Positions 8,600 to 15,757 of a stretch of 64,000 nucleotides of DNA are shown piece after piece. A program made the translations under genes and the position numbers. Every line of letters starts with the position of its first letter. Within the stretch, counting starts at the first letter, position 1. Source of the stretch: Acidobacteriota bacterium (GTDB lineage Bacteria; Acidobacteriota; Terriglobia; Terriglobales; Acidobacteriaceae); the NCBI GenBank assembly GCA_021851335.1, contig JAJZEA010000001.1, forward strand, positions 1-64,000, written 5' to 3'. The notes below the pieces were generated by a model. It ran no database searches, was not told the DNA's origin, and saw nothing but the letters and a program-made list of their open reading frames with translations.

Positions 8600-8633
8600 A
8601 AGGCCGATCCGCATGGCGCGGGTCGGCCTTTTT
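8600..8633 (+). terminator. Intrinsic terminator after secG
   Basis: The arms AAGGCCGATCCGC (8600-8612) and GCGGGTCGGCCTT (8618-8630) form a 13-bp stem with one G-U pair around ATGGC, followed by a T run to 8633. It lies 32 bp after the secG stop and separates secG from the convergent PEP-mutase-family gene. Confidence 0.92.
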
Positions 8634-8659
8634 GGTGGCTGCAATCGCCCGAGTGGAAG

Positions 8660-9538
8660 CTATTGGCTGACGGTTTCAACCGTTTGCGCCTCGGGGCGCA
8701 GCGCATCCCAGCGCTCACTGCCCAGCCGCTCAAACAGGTAGCGCGGAGTAAAGTGTTGTTCGAAGCGGAGGGTTTCCGTAGTTCGCTTCACCGTCTCCAT
8801 CATGGCGTCGTAGGCATGTACGGCCGCGCCCAACATTGCGTCCGAGAGCAGAGTCATGCGATAGCCCATCTGTTCCACCTGAGCCAGCGTCGCCAGCGGA
8901 CTCTTCCCGCCAATCAGCACATTCAGCACACAGGGTCCGTGCACAAGCTCCGGAACAGCAGCCATCTGTTCGAGCGTCTCCGGAGCTTCCACCAGAGCCA
9001 GATCCGCACCCACATCCAGCGCAGCATTGGCGCGCGCAATGGCTTCGTCAAAGCCAAGTACGGCATTGGCGTCCGTGCGCGCGATGATCACAAAGTTCGG
9101 GTCGCGGCGCGCAGCCACGGCTGCGGCAATCTTGCTGATGTACTCGTCGCGAGCGATGACCTGTTTGCCTCCCAGGTGGCCACATTTCTTTGGGAAGACC
9201 TGATCTTCGATATGCACGCCAGCCGCGCCGCTGCGCTCATATTCATGCACGGTGCGAGTCATATTCAACTCGTTGCCATATCCGGTGTCTGCGTCGGCGA
9301 TGACAGGAATCTGCACCGCGGCAGAGATGGCGTGAGCGTTGGCGACCATCTCGGTCATGGTTGCCAGGCCATAGTCAGGCAGACCCAGTCGGCTGGCAGA
9401 GGTGCCCATTCCAGTCATATAAAGCGCAGAAAATCCGGCGATTTCAACGGCCTTGGCAGAAAGGCAATCGAAGGCTCCCGGAGCAATGATCAGATTGATC
9501 GAATCAAGTGCAATTCTCAGTTTTTGCGCGCTGGTCAT
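8660..9538 (-). CDS. Isocitrate lyase/PEP mutase family enzyme
   Basis: A 292-residue member of the PEP mutase/isocitrate lyase superfamily, which includes 2-methylisocitrate lyase, oxaloacetate decarboxylase and phosphonopyruvate enzymes. The barrel shows PVIADADTGYG (metal-binding Asp residues) and GVHIEDQVFPKKCGH. KKCGH at residues 117-121 holds the loop Cys119 used by C-C bond lyases, so a lyase is likelier than a phosphonomutase. The start has AGGAG upstream. It stands alone, with no prpC/prpD neighbours that would prove a methylcitrate-cycle role, so the substrate stays open. Confidence 0.85.
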   Translation of the reverse strand: MTSAQKLRIALDSINLIIAPGAFDCLSAKAVEIAGFSALYMTGMGTSASRLGLPDYGLATMTEMVANAHAISAAVQIPVIADADTGYGNELNMTRTVHEYERSGAAGVHIEDQVFPKKCGHLGGKQVIARDEYISKIAAAVAARRDPNFVIIARTDANAVLGFDEAIARANAALDVGADLALVEAPETLEQMAAVPELVHGPCVLNVLIGGKSPLATLAQVEQMGYRMTLLSDAMLGAAVHAYDAMMETVKRTTETLRFEQHFTPRYLFERLGSERWDALRPEAQTVETVSQ

Positions 9539-9573
9539 TCTATCTTTCTCCTCAAATATGTCTTCGTCGAATA

Positions 9574-9611
9574 TGCCTTCGCATGTTGGGTAGACGGTGC
9601 ATGCGAAGGCA
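9574..9611. repeat. 12-bp perfect inverted repeat, stem-loop without T-tract
   Basis: TGCCTTCGCATG (9574-9585) and CATGCGAAGGCA (9600-9611) are exact complements around a 14-nt spacer. The element lies in the 194-bp gap between the TonB receptor 1 stop and the start of the PEP-mutase-family gene, both on the minus strand. No T run follows on either strand. A smaller dyad, ACGTGA (9649-9654) with TCACGT (9663-9668), lies beside it. Confidence 0.75.
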
Positions 9612-9732
9612 AAGTCATCGAAGGGACGATGATTTATCGAGGAAAAATACGTGAAGTTTTCGTCACGTCTTCAGCGTAGCTTCATCTTTTTCTCCAGCAT
9701 TCATGCGGGTGAGCAAGTGATCGACGGATGCC

Positions 9733-12483
9733 TCAGAAATGAAAACCGAGTTCCGCGGTCATCGCTCGCGGTGTAACGAAGTGCGTACCGCTGAAGGTGG
9801 AGAGAAAGTTGTAGAGCGCATATTTATTGGTCACGTTGACGGCAGTGAGCTTCAGGCTCCACTTGTATCGGTCGCCGCGGAAGAGATTGTCCTGACCGAT
9901 GGATGCGTCGAAGAGACTGCGCGGCGCAACACGCGGCGGGTTCTTGTCGTTGTCGCCGGTGCCTGGTGCGGGAATGTGAACGAGGGTGGAGCTGAGCTGT
10001 GAGGCAAGGCAGACGCCAGGCAGTGCCATCGACGGCGTGGCGCGCTGGCCATTGCAGATGAGGCCAGCCTCGGCTTGCTCGTCGGCGGTGAGTCCGCTGA
10101 GGATGACCGCGGGCAGGCCGTTGAGCGTGGTGGAGGTGGGAGCGCAGGCTGAGTTGGGATCGTTTGAGAGCGGGTTATAGCAGGGAACGGCTCCGGCCAC
10201 CAGACCGCTGTCATAGCGCCAGTTGAAGCCGATCCACGGGCCGATCCATCGACGCCATTCGCCGGGAATCTGATATTGCAGGTGGGTGGTCTGGTTGAAG
10301 CGCTCATCATGATCGATGCGGAAGGGCAGGCCCGGCTGGCCGACTGTCGCTCCTGCGCCGGCGACCTGAGGTGGGAAGAATCGCGCAGCCACGGAAGACA
10401 TGACGACGAAGGCCATGAGGTGATGAAAGTCCGGCACGTCAGCGCGCAGAGCGAAGCCGGGAATCTTCGAGCTTTTCCAGTCGATGGGGAAGGTGATCGG
10501 CGTGTTGCCGAGCACGCTGAAGTCGAAGGCATTGTGGGTGTATTTCCAGATATAGTCGCCGCTGAGGACGAAGTTTTTGCCGAAGGCCTGCTGGAGTCCA
10601 GCATGGAACTCGTTGCGGAAGCCGGGCTGAAGCGTGCCCTGCACGCCGGGGGTGCAAAGCAGCAGTGGAGAAAGTACGGGGTTCGCGCAGCCCTCGCTGG
10701 AAAGCACGAGGTTTTCGTTGAAGGGCGACTCCAGAGTGCGCGCGTAGGAGATGCGCAGGACGGTGGCGGTTGCATTGATCTTGTAAGAGACGCCGAGACG
10801 CGGCTCCGCCTGACTGGCCTTTGCCAGGCCGTTGTAGACATCGCCGCGCAGGCCGAGGTTCAGCAGCCAGTTGCCGACCGTGATCTGGTCCTCGGCGTAG
10901 ACGCCGATCTCCTTGATGTCGGTGTGTCCGTTGAAGGTGTAGAGTCCGCCGCCGCGCGTCAGATCGTAAGGGCCAAGCACGGGAAGATATTGCGGGTTGG
11001 GAAAATCGCTGCCACACGCTGCTGGACTGTCATAGCCTGCGACGGGATTGCCGCTGGCATCGACGCAAGGCGCGTTGTAGAGCGCATTCACAATGCCCAG
11101 CGTATCGTTTTCCGTGAGAAAGGTCTGAGCGTAGTTTCCGCCGATCTTGATCAGGTTGATGCCGCGGGTATAGGTCAGATCGGAGTGTACGCCTGCATTG
11201 GTGAGCGAGCGCGATTGACCAATGGAAGAGGTTTGCAGATTGGGCGCGCCCTTGTCCGCCAGCGGATCGTTGCTGGGGTAGTAGTCATAGGCGTCGCGGC
11301 GGATGTAAGGGCCAATGTTGAAGACGGCCGAGTTGCTGAGAATGCGTGTGTAGCTTGGCGCAATGTCAAAGGTGTTGATCTGCGAACGTTGATCGGCGCT
11401 GCCCACTGCGCCGAAGGCGGGCGACGAGGTCGCGCCGTCGGCGATGACGTTGGTGACGTTGGTGCTGTCGTAGGAATTCGGCGTCTGAAACCAGGAACGG
11501 CTGTAGTTGAAGTTCAGATGCACGTTGTCTTTTGCATCGAGGGTGCGATCCACGCGATCGAAGAAGTTCTCTTCGTTGCCTTTGTTGTGGAAGACGGCGA
11601 ACTCCGGCTGATCGAGGAAACGTCCGGTATTGAGGCCATCGAATTCGACGAAGTTGCCCCAGTTGGCGCCGCCGTAGCTGAAGTCGATGCCGCTGCTGGC
11701 CGAGCCAAAGCTGCCGTAGGAGCTGGTGAGGCTGCCGGTGGGGGTGGTGACGCCCTGGCCGGAGCGCGTGGTGACCTGAATGACGAGGCTGGTCTTGCCT
11801 CCGTACTCGGCTGGCGGTGCGCCATCGATGACCTGCATCGACTGCACGGAGTTGGATGGAATCTGATTGGAGAAGACCTTGCTCTGCTGGTCTGTGATGG
11901 GCTGTCCGTCGATGGAAAACGAGTTTGAAGCGTGGTCGCCAAGGCCGTGAAAGAGGCCGTTGGAGTCAGCCGCTACTCCGGGTGAGGCAAGGGTGACGAG
12001 CGAGCTGAGGGAAGAGGATTGGCTCTCAAGTGGAAGCTTGTCGATGAGATTGCGGTCGACATCGGTGTGAAAGCTGGAGTCGGTTTGAAGCAGGTCGCCG
12101 GCATCCACCTCGACGGTGGTTGTACCGGCGCCGATATTGAGCTTGTCCGTGAGTGTGGTGACTACCGTGGAACGCACTTCAACGTCATGGCTGGCGGAGT
12201 CAAAGCCGGGAGCGGAGATGGTGAGGTGGTAGTGATTGAAGGGGATGTTGGGGAACTGGTATTTGCCGGCGCTATCGGTGGTGGCGGTGCGGGTGAGTCC
12301 GCTGACGGGGTTCTCGATGGAGACCTGTGCGCCGGTGATGACGGCGCCGCTGCTGTCCATCACGGTTCCGTTGATGGTTCCGGAGTTGTTCGCCGACTGG
12401 GCAAAAAGCGGAAGAGCGGCGTGGACACAGCCGAAGAAAAGACCAAGAAGCGCGAAACGAAAGAGGAAGCGATGGAAGATCAT
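9733..12483 (-). CDS. TonB-dependent receptor 1 (Oar-like, carboxypeptidase-regulatory-like N-domain)
   Basis: A 916-residue outer-membrane receptor for energised uptake of a large or scarce ligand. Order of parts: signal peptide (to about residue 29, LPLFAQS); a carboxypeptidase-regulatory-like beta domain (about 36-120, GTINGTVMDSSGAVITGAQV); a TonB plug (about 130-245, with FHGLGDHASNSFSIDGQP); then a C-terminal barrel ending in a typical aromatic terminus, TAELGFHF. ATG 12483 is chosen because GAGGG lies six bases upstream; an adjacent TTG at 12486 is the alternative. A small CPxC membrane protein is encoded just upstream on the same strand. The ligand is unknown. Receptors of this group are greatly expanded in Acidobacteria. 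Confidence 0.92.
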   Translation of the reverse strand: MIFHRFLFRFALLGLFFGCVHAALPLFAQSANNSGTINGTVMDSSGAVITGAQVSIENPVSGLTRTATTDSAGKYQFPNIPFNHYHLTISAPGFDSASHDVEVRSTVVTTLTDKLNIGAGTTTVEVDAGDLLQTDSSFHTDVDRNLIDKLPLESQSSSLSSLVTLASPGVAADSNGLFHGLGDHASNSFSIDGQPITDQQSKVFSNQIPSNSVQSMQVIDGAPPAEYGGKTSLVIQVTTRSGQGVTTPTGSLTSSYGSFGSASSGIDFSYGGANWGNFVEFDGLNTGRFLDQPEFAVFHNKGNEENFFDRVDRTLDAKDNVHLNFNYSRSWFQTPNSYDSTNVTNVIADGATSSPAFGAVGSADQRSQINTFDIAPSYTRILSNSAVFNIGPYIRRDAYDYYPSNDPLADKGAPNLQTSSIGQSRSLTNAGVHSDLTYTRGINLIKIGGNYAQTFLTENDTLGIVNALYNAPCVDASGNPVAGYDSPAACGSDFPNPQYLPVLGPYDLTRGGGLYTFNGHTDIKEIGVYAEDQITVGNWLLNLGLRGDVYNGLAKASQAEPRLGVSYKINATATVLRISYARTLESPFNENLVLSSEGCANPVLSPLLLCTPGVQGTLQPGFRNEFHAGLQQAFGKNFVLSGDYIWKYTHNAFDFSVLGNTPITFPIDWKSSKIPGFALRADVPDFHHLMAFVVMSSVAARFFPPQVAGAGATVGQPGLPFRIDHDERFNQTTHLQYQIPGEWRRWIGPWIGFNWRYDSGLVAGAVPCYNPLSNDPNSACAPTSTTLNGLPAVILSGLTADEQAEAGLICNGQRATPSMALPGVCLASQLSSTLVHIPAPGTGDNDKNPPRVAPRSLFDASIGQDNLFRGDRYKWSLKLTAVNVTNKYALYNFLSTFSGTHFVTPRAMTAELGFHF

Positions 12484-12705
12484 CAAGAACCCTCACAGGA
12501 ACCGATCCTGCCTGTCTGAAAAGAACGTTCTCTTGCTATGGCGAAGGCGGGTCAGAGCACTGGGACACCGAGCGCGGATAGGAAGAACAACTGGACCACG
12601 AATCGACGAATGGCTTTGCCGCTCGATCAACAGCCGTCCGTGGAGTGGAACGAAGACGGAACAAAACAGCGTGGCTGTGCGGCAAGCCGGGATGCGGGCG
12701 AATTT

Positions 12706-13020
12706 TCAGGCGATGACTGGCGGGGGTCGGTTATAGAGTGTGTAGTGCCAGGGGCGAGCCGCAGCGAAGAGAACCACCGGGAGAATCGGCGTGGAAGCAT
12801 GTGCAAGGACAACCACGGCAGTGGGTGTGGCTGCCGGCGCCGCCGAGTGCATGGCAACGCAGATGGGGCACTGGTCTGTATTGCTGCCGACAGGATGAAC
12901 GTGCGCGGCCTGCATAAACATCAGCAGAGTCAGCAACGCGATGCAGCAAAAGACAGCGCGTCGAATGGCCCGTTGGCGGGCAATGCTGGTGCGCGTGGTT
13001 TGCCTGCGATAGTTCTGCAT
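12706..13020 (-). CDS. Small membrane protein with HVH and CPxC motifs, unknown function
   Basis: A 104-residue protein with one clear membrane segment (about residues 22-39) followed by HVH (40-42), a Cys pair C51-P-I-C54, His58, and a second hydrophobic stretch ending in NRPPP. The His and Cys pattern suggests metal binding or redox chemistry, and it recalls small DUF2946-like proteins; that likeness is from memory and not checked. ATG 13020 has an AGGA-type site upstream; a longer open frame to 13260 has a basic, low-quality N-terminus. It precedes TonB receptor 1 by 222 bp on the same strand, so the two may be functionally linked. Confidence 0.65.
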   Translation of the reverse strand: MQNYRRQTTRTSIARQRAIRRAVFCCIALLTLLMFMQAAHVHPVGSNTDQCPICVAMHSAAPAATPTAVVVLAHASTPILPVVLFAAARPWHYTLYNRPPPVIA

Positions 13021-13211
13021 CCAAAAGCGTCCTGTTCTTTTCAGAATACACAGTCGTAGACGATTTCGTGCCCGGTTTTGTTGCGCCGCGGATTGTTCCA
13101 GGCGGGAAATCAGGGTTTCCAGCCACTTTCTATCCTGCGCGTGCAGGCATAGACTACGAGTGGATGAGCCGTGCTGGTTCAACGCGTGCATTCCGTGGAT
13201 TTCGCAGGTCA

Positions 13212-14369
13212 ATGAGCCTGTGTGCTCCGAGAGCGATGCTTGCGTTGCTGTTGCTGGCAACGTGCACGCAGAGAGTATGGTCGCAATCGTCTGCGCCAGC
13301 GCCGGATGATCCGAACTCGCCTGTGGCAGTGCCGCCGGAAGAACAGCCAGCGAGGGAACCGCGCATTCTCATCCAAACTGAGGCGCCACCTGCGGCGTCA
13401 GTACGCGGTGATCGAAAAACCCTGTATACCGGAGCGACCCATGCGGTGAGGCCGGTGAATCGACGATTGATCCTGACCGATGGCACCTTTCAGCTTGTGC
13501 GCAGCTATCAGGTCGTGGGAGATCGCGTTCGCTATTTTTCCGTCGATCGAGAGGATTGGGAGGAGTTGCCGAACTCTCTTGTGGACTGGAAGGCGACCCA
13601 TGCGTGGGAGGCCAATGCGCAGAATCAGAATGCGTCGGCGGGCAGCATGGACTCCGACGCGATGCGTGAAGCCGCGCAGCTCGATCGAGAAGAAGCCGCG
13701 CAGCGAACGGAGATGGATGAAGCCATGCCGGAGGTCGCGCCGGGTCTGCGACTGCCGGATCGTGACGGCGTCTTTGCGCTGGATGCATTTGCCGGCCATC
13801 CGGAGCTGGTGGAGATCTCGGCGCTTCCGGGCACGATCAATCACTCCCGAGTGGATCGCCTTCGATCGATGCTGCCACTCGCCGGGCAGCAGGATCAGAT
13901 TGACGTGAATGGCGCTATGGCGCTCGTGCAACTGCATACTACGCAGCCGCAGATCTATCTTTCCCTGGACGACAAGGTTGCCACTGAAACCGCTCCCATT
14001 CACGCGGTCACAGTGCCGACGCGCGATGCTGTCGCAGTGGAGAATCACCCGCATGGCGCAGCTTCGCCGGATGCGGGATTTGCCATTGTCCGTGTCGATC
14101 AGCGACGGGCCATGCGCATCATCGGCAATATCCGTGTCAGCGCGACGGGCAAGGTGACCGAGACGGAAGATGTGCAGCCTGTGAAGTCCCGTATCCTGCC
14201 TGGCAACCACTGGCTGCGCATTACGCCGGTGGCTCCGCTCAGTGTGGGCGAATATGCGCTGGTGCAGATTCTCTCCCCGACCCAGTTGGGAGATGAAGTG
14301 TGGGATTTCAGCATCCATCCCACCGCGCCGGAGAATCCGTCGGTGATCGTGCCGGTTGCAAAGCGATAG
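13212..14369 (+). CDS. Exported protein of unknown function
   Basis: A 385-residue protein with a signal peptide (MSLCAPRAMLALLLLATCTQ...VWSQ) and no membrane segment afterward, so it is probably periplasmic or secreted. I do not recognise a catalytic motif. After a Pro-rich linker there is a compact segment (about residues 60-120) with LILTDGTFQLVRSYQVVGDRVRYFSVDREDWEELP, a form seen in short beta-rich modules. A helical Glu/Arg-rich stretch follows, then a C-terminal beta-rich region. ATG 13212 places the signal peptide at the terminus; longer in-frame starts at 13068 and 13164 add unrelated residues. It is divergent from the CPxC protein and converges on ntrX (11 bp). Confidence 0.75.
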   Translation: MSLCAPRAMLALLLLATCTQRVWSQSSAPAPDDPNSPVAVPPEEQPAREPRILIQTEAPPAASVRGDRKTLYTGATHAVRPVNRRLILTDGTFQLVRSYQVVGDRVRYFSVDREDWEELPNSLVDWKATHAWEANAQNQNASAGSMDSDAMREAAQLDREEAAQRTEMDEAMPEVAPGLRLPDRDGVFALDAFAGHPELVEISALPGTINHSRVDRLRSMLPLAGQQDQIDVNGAMALVQLHTTQPQIYLSLDDKVATETAPIHAVTVPTRDAVAVENHPHGAASPDAGFAIVRVDQRRAMRIIGNIRVSATGKVTETEDVQPVKSRILPGNHWLRITPVAPLSVGEYALVQILSPTQLGDEVWDFSIHPTAPENPSVIVPVAKR

Positions 14370-14380
14370 CGCGCAGCGCT

Positions 14381-15751
14381 CTATTCGCGGGCGCTGATGC
14401 CCAGGGCTTTCATCTTGCGATAGAGGTGGCTGCGCTCGAGTCCAAGCAGTTCGGCGGTGCGGCTGACATTGTTCCTGGCCTCTTCAAGTTTTTTCAGGAT
14501 GTACTCGCGCTCATAGGCATCACGCGCCTCCTGCAGCGTGCTCCAGTCGCCGCTTCGCGCGTGGGCTCCGGCGCGCTGCGTCAGAGGTGGCAGGTGGCGG
14601 CGCTCGATGCGGAGAATGCGCGGGTTCAGGATCAGCACACGCTCGATGACGTTGCGCAGTTCACGCACATTGCCCGGCCAGTTGTGCTCGGCCAGCGCTT
14701 CCAGAGCGCTTTTCTCGATCTCCATGTGAGGCCGTCCATATTCGCGGCCAAACTCGCGCAGCAACTCCGCCACCAGCGGAGGAATATCCTGCATGCGCTC
14801 GCGCAGCGGTGGCACAAAAAACGGAACCACGTTCAATCGATAGAAGAGGTCTTCGCGAAAGTTGCCTTTGTGAATATCTTCTTCCAGATCCTTGTTGGTG
14901 GCCGCAATCACGCGCACATCCACTCGAATGGGCTGCGTGGCGCCGAGCGGGGTAAAGCACTGGTCGTCGAGAGCGCTGAGCACTTTGGCTTGCGTCTTCA
15001 GGCTCATATCGCCCACTTCGTCCAGAAACAGAGTGCCGCCGTCGGCTCGCTCCAGCACGCCGCGTTGCTCCGTCGCAGCACCCGCCTGTGCTGCCGGATG
15101 AGCGGCATTGCGATAGCCAAAGAGTTCCGCCTCTATGTGGGCCTCTGGAATGGCGGCGCAGTTCAGTTCCACAAACACGCGGTCGCGGCGCAGGCTTTCC
15201 GCGTGAATCGCACGCGCAATGCGCTCCTTGCCCGTGCCCGATTCGCCGTAGATGAGAACGCGCCCGTTGGTTGGAGCCATCAGCCGAATCTGCTGGCGCA
15301 GCGCTTTGGCCGGAACGCTCTCGCCGGTCAGGCTGCTGGTCGCGGCAAACTGCCGCTGAAACTCCAGATTGTCATGGCGCAGACGGCGCGCTTCCACCGC
15401 ATGGTGCACCACCAGCAGCGTACGCTCCAGCGAGAGCGGCTTTTCCAGAAAGTCATAGGCTCCCAGCCGTGTTGCGCGCACGGCGGTTTCAATGGTCCCA
15501 TGGCCGGAGATAATCACCACCTCAGGCCGCGCATCGGCGGTCAGAGTCTGCACATCGGCCAGCACGTCCAGCCCGTCGCGGTCAGGTAGCCAGATGTCCA
15601 GCAGCGCCACGTCAAAGGCGACATCCTGCATCCGCATCCAGGCCTCAGTCGCGGTGCCAACGGAGGTGACATGATAGCCCTCTTCGCGCAGAATCTCTTC
15701 GAGCGAAGTGCGAATCTCAATTTCATCGTCGGCGATCAGGATGTGGCTCAT
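14381..15751 (-). CDS. NtrX-like response regulator (AAA+ type, GAFTGA loop absent)
   Basis: A 456-residue regulator with receiver (phosphorylated Asp52, Lys104), AAA+ ATPase and Fis-type DNA-binding domains. The ATPase shows Walker A GESGTGKE (169-176), Walker B TLFLDEVGD (240-248), the arginine finger region FREDLFYRLNVVPFFVPPLRER, and HNWPGNVRELRN. The C-terminal helix-turn-helix is NVSRTAELLGLERSHLYRKM. The loop after ELFGYR, where sigma-54 activators carry GAFTGA, reads NAAHPAAQAGAATEQRG, so contact with sigma-54 is doubtful. From memory, alphaproteobacterial NtrX also lacks this motif. The gene begins six bases after the stop of the ntrY-like kinase, its likely partner. Nitrogen or envelope-related control is inferred. 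Confidence 0.9.
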   Translation of the reverse strand: MSHILIADDEIEIRTSLEEILREEGYHVTSVGTATEAWMRMQDVAFDVALLDIWLPDRDGLDVLADVQTLTADARPEVVIISGHGTIETAVRATRLGAYDFLEKPLSLERTLLVVHHAVEARRLRHDNLEFQRQFAATSSLTGESVPAKALRQQIRLMAPTNGRVLIYGESGTGKERIARAIHAESLRRDRVFVELNCAAIPEAHIEAELFGYRNAAHPAAQAGAATEQRGVLERADGGTLFLDEVGDMSLKTQAKVLSALDDQCFTPLGATQPIRVDVRVIAATNKDLEEDIHKGNFREDLFYRLNVVPFFVPPLRERMQDIPPLVAELLREFGREYGRPHMEIEKSALEALAEHNWPGNVRELRNVIERVLILNPRILRIERRHLPPLTQRAGAHARSGDWSTLQEARDAYEREYILKKLEEARNNVSRTAELLGLERSHLYRKMKALGISARE

Positions 15752-15757
15752 CGGTGC

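Noticed and set aside
10276..11928. Long open frame on the plus strand opposite TonB receptor 1
   Set aside because: It lies entirely inside a well-supported receptor gene; high-GC codon use keeps the opposite strand open. The translation lacks domain features.
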